Shown one piece after another: positions 1 to 12,996 of a DNA stretch of 64,000 nt. The DNA is from Cristatella mucedo (Eukaryota > Bryozoa > Phylactolaemata > Cristatellidae): assembly GCA_009760855.2 (NCBI GenBank), contig WPIO01000008.1:10868501-10932500 (forward strand), written 5' to 3'. How positions within the stretch are numbered: the stretch's first letter is position 1; each line of letters starts with the position of its first letter. The notes beneath the pieces are model-generated. The model was not told the origin of the DNA. It was given only the letters and a program-made list of their open reading frames with translations, and ran no database searches. Made by a program: the position numbers and the translations under genes.

Positions 1-217
1 CAACTAAGAGAGAGGAAGTTTACGCTCTGGTTTAATCTCAGGTTTTTTATGAATAATAAAATTAGTATTTTCTGGTAAATTCAGTTAAGAAGTGAGAGTT
101 ACAGAAAATGCAAAGCGAGAATCAATACGGTATGATGCTCAGCGAACTACTGCCAATATCTATTAAGATGGTGAAGACGCTAATCAGTTCGTTCAAGCTA
201 AAAAACGCTCTAATTAC
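1..217. other. Intron sequence at left edge
   Basis: AT-rich sequence downstream of the last visible TRPA-like exon. No further exon, motif or repeat was recognised. Confidence 0.5.
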
Positions 218-354
218 CCTTCTGTTATCTGTTGCTGACATATCGACGTTGTTGTCCAGCAGAAGCTGCACAATGTCCTTGTATCCAGATGAACAGGCTA
301 TGGAGAGAGCTGTCTGCTTGTTGTCATCTCTAGAATTACATAATACTGCAAGTT
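218..354 (-). CDS. TRPA-like exon: last visible ankyrin repeat
   Basis: The acceptor is TTTTGCCTGTCAG|AA and the donor AGAAGG|GTAATT. It has 45 codons, [20 protein letters not shown] to [12 protein letters not shown], and is entered in phase 1. It is the final repeat before the linker to the membrane domain by position in TRPA1. The frame stays open for 31 more codons into the intron; the donor choice is therefore inferred. The gene continues off the left edge. Confidence 0.75.
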
Positions 355-3300
355 CTGACAGGCAAAATAATTCAATACTTTGGTAAATTCTTCTTTCAAT
401 ACCATAATTGTATTGCAATTAAAAATCTTGATTTAAACCAATTACATAAGAGACTACACAGCCCATCATTAAAAAACTTAATCGGACATCAATTGTTGGA
501 TGTGATAACGTAGATTCATCATGTTGCCGTTACTGAGAGGATTTCAAAAAGTTTGCCCAAGTACCTGTGGTCTCTAAAACGGACAAAGAAAGACAAATGT
601 GAGATTTCAAAGCTATGATCTTTGATTGAACGTATCTATAAATGTATTTCGGTATATAACTGACTATAGATATGTAATGTATCTCCGTCAGTAACTTCAC
701 AAAGTCATAAAGACCATGTGGGCGTTACGCAGGAGAGTTTTGTATAGCGCACTCACAGCCTAAGCGGCTTTCGGTACGCATTCGGTAGCCAACAGACTTC
801 GTCTCACGCAACAAAGAGAAAGTGGGAAGCATAGCAGAGTTAGGAGAGCAGTTGAGGTAGTGAGTAGCATAGAAGTAGCAGTTCAGGACCGCTGAAAAAG
901 ATGTGCCACAGCCGGCAGTTGGAGAGTAGATGTCGTTGCGTAAGAAACGCACTATATATGTAAATACAGCCACACACATATATTTATTTATATACATACA
1001 TATCCATAATTTAAAGTATAATCTTGTTTGCATTAATTATACCTTTTGATGCAGATTCTAATTGAACATCATTTTATAAGTACGAGATGTTCGTACAGTG
1101 TAAGTTTTGGGCCCAGTACTTTTGTCCTAGTACAGTAAGTTTGGTACCCAACATGAAACATTCTCAGAGTGAACGTGAATAATCCTAAAATTTTCTTTTA
1201 TGGACCACGATTCTGATGCGTCTGATCAAGTGAGAGGGTTGCTCCGTTGACCATTCTGTGTCAAGGATAAATTGAAAGTTACGAGTGAATTCCGTCACCT
1301 TCTGTCACCTCAAGTAGGAATATCTCAGAATATATCATTCCTCAGAAAAAGTTAATGGTAGGGCAGGAACTAAGCTGGCTCACTCATATAAGATACAAAT
1401 CGCTTAGGGCATTTCGTATTAAATAGCGTGAGCTTGTAAGTTTAAAATTACATATTTTCACTCCCATGTTTTACCATTTAATTCTGTAGGATCTCCCTTC
1501 AGCGTCTGATGCAGTTGATCACCAAGTTACTCTTGAGGACCCTTTACCTCGGCAAGACTTCACCGAACTGCAATTTAATTAGTAAGATTCTATCTCAGTG
1601 GAGAAGTTTAGACAATTGCTGCAATTGAATAACAGTCATCGGCGGAGCAGCCTTCAAGAATAGGCTACTCCAAGAATCTGCGTCGAGTCACTTCTTTCCA
1701 CAACTTTTACGCAGCCATTCTTGAGATATAATTGCAGCAGAGTACAATATAGAGATTCAATTTATGTAGATTAGGTACATATTTACATGTGCTTGGATCA
1801 AACACTGCTTTTCAGCTCGTCTAAAATCAGTGTGTTAAATTGGCATATTTTGCTGATAGTCGAGCAAGGATTGTAGTGAATTTTCGTAGATTGAATGCCA
1901 ATCAATATAAAATATTCACAACCTATACGAAAAACCTAGCCTAACTTATTAATTGGTAAGTTTAAACCTCAAAATAGGTTAACCGGAATAATGTTTGCGG
2001 CTTCTGCCTGCAATCTCGGTGTCATCTTCCAAAGTCACCTTTCACTAGCTGAGGATTTGCTTCACTGTCTGTTATGCTTACGTTCAGTTATGCACCAATG
2101 AGGCCATCTTGGTGTGGTTTGAAAGGGATAAAATAGGCCCACTGAGTTAATGTATTTGTGAACTCTTATTAAGATTTGTTAACTCACTAATTGTAAGTAA
2201 TCCTGCATGTGCAGCCAGAGGCTTGAAGTGAGTGCAAAACCATGCAGCTAGGCATTTCTGTCATCAGCTCTGGAATTGACACATCATGTCATCTATCACC
2301 GTCATGCACCAGCCAACAGTCAAGCAACTTCTTGAATTCAAGGAGTTTCTTTTAGGTACCGCATTTCTCCTGTTCCCGCCTACACATCCTAATACATTCA
2401 TAATCACTCTTTGCATCGTACAACTCAATCTTCTGACACCAGTCAATAATTGCAACTCTAACAAACCTCATACTTTAGGACAAAAGAGATTTCCGTTCTT
2501 AGGCTCTGCTCTGTACGCATGGAGCCCACTGCAAGCCGACGTAATGATATCTCCCAAATCGATGGAATTACATCAGAAAAGCCAAAGCTTCACCTGATCC
2601 TCAATGAGTTTGCTCTGCCAACGTGAAGTTTCTTTTGGGCTTGTGCCATCCGGCCGCATAATCCATGTTATCAACAACCAGTAGGAATTCCAATGCTCTT
2701 GCAAATGTAAATTTCCCTCCAATTAATTTATTTCTCTTGGTTTTCCATAAACATTTATTTTCAGTGCTATTAATGTTATTGCATACCGATGATTTCACTA
2801 ATCCTAATTTGGTATTGAATAAAAAATACACCCATTCAGGCCTCATCATGTTTACATATCATCTTGCAACCAAAGTGACGACATAAATATTTTCCCTAAA
2901 AAAGTACGAACTCCTTCTAAAAAAAATATAAGTAATTTAGAAATATGGAGTTTTTAAGTCAATTGCAAAAAATATCCACTATCTTTTTCTGATTGCACGA
3001 TATTGATATATTTTTTGACATTTATATTAATCTATTCGGGAGACTGCCATTAATATTTTTAAAACTTGTCCAGAATTAAGAAATAGCTTAACTAGCTAAA
3101 AATCTTGCTAGCTCCCTAGTTATTCATCGAACAAATTATTATTGAATGCGCAATTTTTTATGTGTTTTTAAAAAGCCACTGAGCCTAAAATTAATTTTGA
3201 TCAAGGATGGAAGGTTAGGTAATAAATCCAAGAACAGCTACGTGTCTGATTCAATAAAATAGTTGCAGCGACTCCTGCTTGATGAAAACATACATTGCAC

Positions 3301-4869
3301 CTGCCTATCTATCAGATCTCCTCTCCCACCAGGCTAAAAATCATACTACCCGCTTTTCGGAATCTAACTGTTTACCTAAACCTTGTAAAAATAATAATAA
3401 TAATGCACTTGATAAAGCGCCATCAGAGAACTCAATCTCTTTCTACGCACTTTACATTTGCTGCAAAGGGTAACGCGATTGATTGGTGAGTAATATCATG
3501 CTTGATAAACAACATCAATAACAGGGTTAGGGGTGACATGCACAGGGTCAGCATGCAAGTGTGGTTAGTGGCAGCATGTACAGTGTCAGCACGCCTAAAT
3601 ACATGAAGGACGAATCACAGGGACTTGTAAAAATCTCAAATCCTTTGGAGACCTTAAGCCTAGCTCGTATTCTCCCAAAGCCTGAAACTCACTCCCGACT
3701 TACATCAAGACAACCCCTGACTTGAACATATTTAAAAAGAACATACAAACACACCTATTTAGATATGCATTTAGTGGGTCCCTGTGATTCGTTCTTCGTG
3801 TGCTTATGCGTGCTGACACTGTTGCATGCTGCCACTAACCACACTTGCATGCTGATTCTGTGCATGTCACCCCTAATCATATTATTCATGTTTTTTTATC
3901 AAGCATGATACCACTCACCATTCAATCGTGTTTCTTTTGCAGCAAATGTAAAGCACCTAGAAAGAGATTGAACTCTTTGAGGGTGCTTTATCAAGTGTAT
4001 TATTATTAATATTATTATTATTAAAGCAAAAGTTTGACTCTGACCCACAAGGCCCACAATGAATTATAACCCATCATGCCAACTTTTTCAACAGTGTCAG
4101 CCTCAGATCTACGAAGATAAGAAATAAGCTTTGCAATTCTTTCACTTAAAAACTGTCAGTGATAAAGACTCTGCATTGCCGTCTATAAGGTGGAAATTTA
4201 ATTATATTCTTGAATATAGACATATCTCCTGCTCTTAACTTGCGAACATTCCACCCTGCCAAATTGAACTACTGCGTATCTATTTCTTACTTATTCGAAT
4301 TTGTTTCTGACGGAGCTATACTTATCTCTTCTTTTCCCTTAATTGCTTACTATGTGTTGGCTACATTGTGCACGGCGAAGGCAGCCGAGTTGAGGGTAAC
4401 TACTTTGAGTAACACTTTAGTCTTAACGACTTTGTCAGATTACATATGATGCTTAATTGATGCAGGAGCTGAAATCGGTAAAACTATCAATACAAGTGAT
4501 CTTAAAAGGTTTTACTTCCTTATTTAGCTAAAATACTAGGCCTAGGAATATAAACTATTATTGAAACTGTAAGTTTGCTCAAAATCTATCGACTGTCTAA
4601 TGAAAAGATAATAGTCTGAACTTATGAAAAATCATCATTGCCAAATCCGACATTGCTTTGGAAAATAATCCCGAGTCTTGCCTAAACTAGCTGGTGAGCC
4701 AGCCCCACACCGTGACTGCCGATTTTCTTACTTCTGAAGTTCTTATTTAATGGAGAAAAATCTGCATATGAGGAAAAACATCCTACATTTTATTTAATAT
4801 TTTTTATATTAAAAAGCTTTTTTAATCAAATTTACCCATCATAGTCGGGTAACGAATCACTATTGTGTT

Positions 4870-4942
<73 letters not shown>

Positions 4943-7900
4943 CATTTAAATTGCTTGTAAATAGCAGGCGCAACGAGGCAAGCTCATTTTCAACATAAAA
5001 AAATGTTGCAGTTACATATGAAAATAAGAACATTAGCACCCCATCTCCCTTTTTGACATGAAATTCATCTTTGATGTACCTCCATGTAGGAATATAATAC
5101 TGTAAGGTTTATATTTTAAGCGTGTGGACTGTCAGTGATTGCGATGGACGTGCTAGAAAATTAAAGAAATCTAATTTATTATAAGGATTGATGGTATACC
5201 ACCACTCAATTATAGTTGTCTTTACACTCACTGTAAATAGTCCTTGACGAGAATCGTACTTGAATCACTTTCCGACAGTAAACTATGACCTCTAAATTGT
5301 CTTACCGAGTGGCTATATTGCCTCCTTCAGCTAAAAGAAGATCAACCGCCTTGAAGTGACCATTCGCTACTCCTAGCATAAGTGGAGTCCTTCCATCGTG
5401 GTCGGTGTCATTGAGCTCAGATAAGCTGGCCTTCAGAAGAACTTTAACGCAATCAGAGTGGCCGTTTCTAAAACAATAAGCGACCAAAAAGTGACTCAGC
5501 AAAATTTACTTTTAGGTAGCTCCAAACAGGCAAGGATACTAGGCTATGAGTCGGAAAGTTCCACAAGTGTTATTTGGTACGTCTGAGAGAGCTTACATGT
5601 GTAAGAAGAACGAAGTAAAAGTAATGCAGCAAGTCACAAACAAAGCAGGAGGCTTGCTCAGCTTGCTCAAGTCATTCGCGGCCGACCGAGACTATAACCC
5701 GAGTCTCTGAGCCCATTCACTTAAAAAAATTCTCCCCTCGATCAGGCACGACCACGCTCCCAATCGACGTGCTACCCTGGATGACTGCTGCCTACCTATG
5801 TAGATTAGGATTAAGAAGTAAATATGGATAACATCCGCAAACTTATTACACTAGCCATAATGGAAGAACTTGCTCAGTAAGCAGCTTAGGTCAATGAATC
5901 AATGAATTAAGCCAGTGGCATTTCTTGGGCATTAAGTTGTGCCATTAAACATCCACCCTTTCTGCATCTGAACACCACCAAAGTATGCATCATGATAATT
6001 AGTTTAACAGCACCGTAGGCTCCCTTCAGATATACGGGAGATCCGCATTTCTCCCATTCATTTTCATTCGCTTGTGCCTAGACATAGTGCCCGATGTGAT
6101 GTAATCTCGCATATTGCGAGAATGTATCCAAACAATACATGCTTCCGCTCGCTTCGCTAGATATTTTTTATTTGATGGATGCTGGCATTGATTCCGATAA
6201 AAAATGCAACCAAGGAAAAAAGTACTCAATAAACCGTTAAAACCTGGAGCAAATACTTGCACTGTAAATGCTTAGCATCTTAATCAATCCCCTACTCATG
6301 CATTAGCCAGAAAGTGCTCGTAGCAGCTACACTTTATTTCATGTTCACACCAGAATTTGCTTTACTTTCAAGTAAAATCGGATCAGCCGGAATCTCGCTT
6401 TATAGAACATCTACCACAGGAGAATAATTGGAAGAAGATTCGCGAGTAGCCCTTCCTAGGGGATAATGAACCTCACTAAAACAGCGCCAACCTCCATTAT
6501 CCACTTAACAATGATATCACTCAATACTGTTATAGGTTCCTGAATAACGAAAAATAGGAGCCAGATATGTCATAATCTATGTCATAAGCTTAGAATGTAC
6601 TGCTTAACATCAGAAGCAGCAGTAGTCAGATATAATTTAAGCTTCGAAGTGAGTTCAATGCTGTGGATAGTTTTTCTAAAATTTTGCTCTCAATGGCTGT
6701 CGAATAAACTGATATTTACAACTAAATAAGCCCCCATGTCAAAATTAAAAGATAACAGAGCTCTAAGCTGAACCCGTTTCATTACTGCTGAATAATGAAA
6801 TCGTGTGGCTTTGCATCTGAATATCACATCAGCCAAGCAAATAATCATGTTATTTGTGCTTTAAGAAATCACCAGAGTGCAGCCTAGTTCAAGAACACCT
6901 CAAGCTGCCAGAGATTAATATTTTCCATCTGCTAGCAGCGATCAATAATAATTTTAAGACCTAGACCCAATTGTTATCCTGAAAATCTTTTCTTTTGGTT
7001 AGAATAGTTGATACAGTTACCAGTATCAAACTAAGTGAATTAGGAAGATGCAATCGCACAGTTAATCACTAGTGGTATTTACGAAAAATTTCAGGCCTAT
7101 ACTTTAGAATCAAAGTTTAGTGGCTGCGAAGAAGAAGAATGAACGTAATAAGAAATTTAAACTACTGGCTTAGCTTTAGCTTGGCTTGGATTAGAAATTA
7201 TCAATGGACGGCACTGATTTTGCATCCACTAATTAGTTAATTAGATACACACACACAGGTGCAATAGTGGGTGCGAGCAGCCATCACTGCTAGGCATCAT
7301 CAGCATACTGAGCAGCCACGTGGAGAGGCGCTTTCTCTTCATCGTCTTTAGCTGCCAGATTTCCGCCTGCAGCAATCAGCATAGCAAGAGAATCGCTATC
7401 TCCAATTCGTGCACATATGTGAACTGGCGTCTGATCGCGCACGTCTTTGGCGTTCACAAGTCTATCCTGCAATAGGAGACCGCGTATGAGCTCCACTTGA
7501 CGGCACGAGAGCGTAACTACATGTGCTACACGCTACTAAGGACTTTGAAAACAACTTCACAACATGCCGAGAGACTTATATGTTCAAATAGAAGAGAGAG
7601 CTTGATTTGAATGATTGTCTGGAGCCGATACCTTCGAATCCGGCTCCTTGGGCGATGCTAGCAATCGGCGTACACATTCACTGCTCCTGACAGCTACGGC
7701 AAAATGCAAAGCAGTGTTCAAAGAGCTGTCAATTGCTGTTATGCTGGGCACCCAAATCCAGCAGATACTGTAGTGTCTCCGCGTGACCCTTGTTTGCCGC
7801 ACAGAGCAGTGGCGTCATTCTAGCCGAATCGATTGCTTCGATGTCGGGCCCTAAAAATACAAATCAATCTACTTGTAGTTGAGTGTGTATCAAATTGTCT

Positions 7901-10900
7901 AAGCTGGTTTTGTTGACAGTAAAAAAAATAACAGCCAAGGACATATGCCATATAGCAAAATAATCGAACCTAAATGAACTTGCAGATCATATTAATGACT
8001 GTTTCTAAATATCGTAGGGATTGGATATGTTCAGGCAGTTTTTAAGGCAGCAGCATATTTGTGTCAAGATTTACAATTAATTCAGAGTTAATGAGTTAAT
8101 TTACCAAGTGCCAGTAGTTGCTCTTTTTTAAATTGGCCAAAATTAATTACTTTTTCGCACTCTTCTCGCACAATGTTCAAACACGTGATACAAATTTAGC
8201 AATTTAGTAAGTTCCCGAGTCAATTATCCGCATTTGAAAGCATGCAACCAAAAAACCTTTCTAGCGTGCATCTCTAAAAGCCTAGGTATCACTGATACAT
8301 AGTTAAAACGGCTAGGTCCTACCTTAAAAGAATGTCTGAGCGTAGATGCAAATGGCCGTTGGTCGTCTAAGAAGCCATTTAAATACGGGATACCTCCTAC
8401 TAGGTCTCTGGAAAACTTCTTTTCACTGTCCCTACTTTTATTTTGGTCCATGTCATTGCAAAAGGAAGTCTCGGCTTTCATTTCAACTCAGACGACACAG
8501 CAAGCTCTACTTATCCTTTGACCCCTCTAGGCTTTGCTACTCATTCAGCTTACTTAAATCTTTTGCACCCTGGGTAGGCCATATTTACATTCGGAAGGCT
8601 ACTAGCTACCTGAAGCTTAATTGAAGCTTAAAAGCCTAATGATTAGACTAAACTAATAGTAATTAGCAAACCCAGTGCCATAACGAACTTGAAAGAACTC
8701 GTACACAAGATTGGTTCATCTGGCACCCATCCCGTTGTGGCCGGCCCTAATCTAGGGGTACCGTTCCAAAACTAATAGTCCTTAGATAAAACACAGTGCC
8801 TCCAGAAAAAGTCGGCCTGAATTCAACTAAGGAGACCTATCAAAATTAGGGCTTGCTTAGATTTGATTACGGCAACCAAACTAATTCGCACGTTTGTGGT
8901 ATCGATTATGCATTACTAGGGATCGCTTTAGTCAAAAACTCACGGTCTGCGCACCTGATCGTCCAACAAGAGCAATACTGATAACCTTGTCTGTTCTGTC
9001 TTCATAGGCGTACCTGCTACTGCACTCAACCTATGTCTAAACTCATTGGCTCTCAATATAGTAACAAAGCAATTTAAATATCCCCCAGTTGGCTTACAGA
9101 ACACTTCACTCACTCCCACCAGCTGACCAATCTGAACTCTCTGCTCCTCCACGAAGCTCTCGCAAGTATCTGCTCCTCAGTCATCTCTTCATCTCTTCGT
9201 CAGTTGGATTAAATTGTAATCTTTTAGTTATAAATGCTTCTGCTCACGTGCACATATACCCTGGAAATCTCTGGTGACAATGGCCACGACTTGCGAGTAC
9301 TATTGCCAGCACTTAAGTTTCAGCCGAACACCCAGCTGTTCTAGTCAGCTTTTCCTACTCCTCAGTGAGCACTTCTTTAATTCGTAAGCTTCGCATGGTT
9401 AATTATTCAGTATTCAGTGCATAATACTGTTGAGAGATCTCTCTAAACGGTGGCCATGAGTTTCCATGTTTCTTTGATAATGCTGACCTAAGCATAATTC
9501 CTAATTGGTTTTCCAGACTTTTATCATGCATGTCACTAATCTTTTATTACTGATATTCTTACAGCAAGTTAAGAGGCATCCGAAACAAGATTTAGTATTA
9601 TTCTGGCACATAAAATGACCAATTACGGTAATCATTATTAATTGAGTATTGCAAAAGTGGAGCAAACTTTTAGAGCATTGCATAAGTGAAGCATCATAAG
9701 CATTTGAAATATTAAGTGGTAGTTCATTCCGCTAATTTAACCCGGAAGAGAAAGGTTATTTGAGCATTATAGAAAAAACCATCGGAAAATAATTACCAGA
9801 TGATGCTAAGTAAAATTTTAAAAGAAATATCGAAAAGAATGCTGCACTCACTTCCACTCATCGCACAGCAGGTTGGAGCAGAATATTCTCGAAGGTAACA
9901 TTAAAATTTAGAAGCTTCGCATGACTAGATTGCAATGTGAATTTTTATAGTGAGCTAATGCTGTGTTAACGAATGCATAAATCAAAATTACTCAATGGAT
10001 TCTTCTTATACGGCAGCCTTTCAGAATTGACCGCATAGAGAATTAAACTCTTTACAATTATCCCAATAGCCTAATTTCCATACGTTTAAAGGTGAGTTTC
10101 AATATTTAAATTTCATCACAATAATTAAGTAAAACATTTTTAAATTAATAGAAGTTCACCACGGTCTTTAATGTTCATGGTATTTTTAGTTGAATGTTGC
10201 TATACTCGCCCAGAACAGTTTTAATGAGACGTTTGTGTTCTTCTAATACAAATGGTCATGATTAACAAATAATAAAATATAATTGTCTTACCTTGGCAAT
10301 TAGAATTGTGGCACATTCCAATCTATCCAGAACCGTTGCCCTGTAAATTAAAAAAGACTAAATAAAAGTTTGTCAAAGCTTCAAATAATGGAAATCTGTT
10401 TTCATTGCAACGCCTGGATTGCTTTTTTAGCCTCAGTGATATTTTTGTAGCAAAGAGAAAATACTGTGGCATGAAACGTGAAAAGTGATCTCCAACGCAC
10501 GAGTTTCATCTTAAGCGTAAAATGCCTATCAAAAACTTGTGCTCGTGCATGCAATTAATACAATGCCAAAGTACCTGTGCAGAGGTGTTCTGCCATTTTT
10601 ATCTCTCGCGTCAATAATGGCTCCACTGTCAGTCATGTATGAGACGATGTCTGTATTATTGCCAATAGCTGCTAAATGCAGACAAGTTTCTCCAGTGAGC
10701 TGTAATTTTAAATAATATTTACAAGTCAACACCGCAAGCTTCACCAGTTAGTAAGCGATGCAGTTTTTAAGTATGAACATAAGCAAATTATTGAAGTTAA
10801 GAGACCACAGTCTTAAGTAATTTTAAGTTGTAAATAATTTCACTGTCGGTGCGTATTATTAGATCTAACAAAAACTGATTGCCTCAATTGACTTGATTGT

Positions 10901-12938
10901 CTGTTTTTACTGGCAAAATTTCATCACTGCAGCCTAGACTTTCATCTGTCATGCTTTAACTCAGCACAGTTCGTAGTGCAAGCCTATTAGTCTAACAAAG
11001 TGACTCAAATGCTTAAATCTGCTTGATTAAACTATCCTCTAAAGTAGACAATTTCACCTTCCTTGAATGTGCTAAGTGGATTATGCAGAATCTTCCGTGT
11101 AGCAACTGAGGAATACCAGGACATTTTGCGTTTAGTAGCATAGCAGTAACTTTGCATGCCTCGAAGTCGCATCATATGCCAGTGCTTTGCAATGATTTGA
11201 TACTGAAATTTAACGCTTAGGCATGATTTACTCCTTGTTTCTAAAAAAATTAGCTAATAACCGGTAGCCCCGAGTGTCTTCTAGCATGCTTTTAAAGTGC
11301 TTGCATAACTATAATAATCCCTTGTTTTTGAAATAATGTCAAGGCACGGTAACACACATGCCATTAAGAAGTTGATTTTTTCTTTCACTTCAGAGAGCTC
11401 ACAGATACCAGACAGAGATTGCTTTTCCTTACAGCTCTACCTAAAAGAATCATTATTATTATTACAAAATTCCACACCATCTTCCTAACCTCCATCTGCA
11501 GACAATAGTTAACGGCCTTGAAGTCTATAAAAATATTACCTGGAAAATACTGGATGGCTGTTCGAACATTTTGATATCGATAAAAACACGTAGTTAATTT
11601 TTTACAAAATATATATAACAAAAACGTCATGTGGCATAGAGTGAGAGTCAATAATCACAACTTTCCCATATTATCAAGTTAGTAAAACAGTTGAATATAT
11701 CAATAAATAAATCAAATAAGTTTACAATAAATCAAAAGAATCTTAGACTTGCAAGCCATGCATGTCAAAAAGTGAAAACAGAAATAGTGGTATATGTTTC
11801 CGTGCTTAAAAAAAATCCAGGCATAAAGGAAAAGCTACCAATTTTTAAGGAAACCATTTGATTTTTTTAAATATTCTTGATCACATGTTGAGCTCATTTC
11901 CTGTGTACCGATTGAGAGTTTTACTTTCTTTTTTATATAACCTAATGGGTTTAACCTTACAGCCATAGTACTACATGGAAATTTTTCCAGCTACAGCTGA
12001 AAGCAGTTAGATAGGTTGCTTGTACATATATGGAGCTTTGTAATGAGCAACAATAGAAATAATTTATTTTTTTGAAAGTTCTTAATGTAATTGTTTCACT
12101 TACACTGTAATCCAACTAAATATAAAGACAATTTGAGAAGTAAAACTTGAATAAATATGCATGTGCAGGCAGGCAGCTCTAGCTTATCAATGTTTACTGC
12201 ATGGTGTCTGCCCTAAACCGAAACTGAACCTGCTTCTACCTTCCATTCAAGATATAAATTGCCTACACGGCAGGCGTTATTTGAGACTCATTGGGAGCCA
12301 CATAAAAGCAGGCAGTGCCTATTTTAGGTGCTGAAAATTAAGCAGAATAGTATATTAGGGACTCCAAAGTAAAAAGAAAGGAATTACTGACAAAAGAATT
12401 CAATTACCCACCCAAAATTTAGAAAAGAAATGCAGCCCAAACAACTTATCAATTTTCTTAACACGTCCAACAGATTGGGATTTTCGGAATGGTTATCCAG
12501 TGTCTTCTCAGGTGTCCACCAAAATTTGAAAAATGCACCCTATCAATAGCTGGCTCCGCTCAGTTTGAAAGGGTAATTAAAAGAAACTGAATAACCATTC
12601 CTATTTAAGACAAGTTACCACCACTCGAGGCAATCAGGAAAGTCGCAAATCCCTTAAGAAATAACTAACGTTCTCAACCGTTGCTGATATTTTAAACATG
12701 AATACTGAAAGAATAAAACTTAACATGAACATGATTTTGATATGTTGGCTAATGTTAAGTGCATCGAGTTGATTCTTATTCATAAAGAGTTTGTAGCACA
12801 TCATTATTTAATCGGAATTACGTAGTATTAAATTGTTAGATTTAGTCTCAGCTCTTTTGAGTCTCATTCCATGGAAGGAATATATATAATTTAGTGGGCT
12901 GACGCTTTACAACTCAAATCTTCTTTTTCTTTTATATG

Positions 12939-12996
<58 letters not shown>

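Larger units (their letters stand above)
3290..4023 (+). mobile_element. L2/CR1-like LINE family A, 5'-truncated, split by a nested insertion
   Basis: The C-terminal ORF remnant ([20 protein letters not shown]) stops at 3392 and resumes at 3635 with CTCAAATCCTTTGGAGACC, followed by the full 3' UTR. The end has a stem-loop (3950-3989) and an (ATT)n tail (3996-4023). The inserted element and its 11-bp target duplication are listed separately. Confidence 0.85.
355..5305. other. Intron region between TRPA exons; outside the mobile elements nothing recognised
   Basis: Holds the LINE fragments and the TA repeat listed separately. The stretches 355-684, 951-1479, 2601-3289, 4024-4871 and 4945-5305 show no convincing exon or RNA. 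One further ankyrin exon (repeat 15) should lie here by phase and register but was not found. Confidence 0.5.

Noticed and set aside
556-575. CACAG/GTACTT donor-like site resembling the donor of exon 10575-10699
   Set aside because: Only nine bases separate it from an acceptor-like TTTTAG and the downstream frame shows no ankyrin residues.
5076-5095. A 20-base candidate micro-exon (between TTACAG and GTACAT, minus strand) for the missing repeat
   Set aside because: Phases fit both neighbours, but the acceptor tract is weak and the seven encoded residues do not resemble the expected ankyrin repeat.
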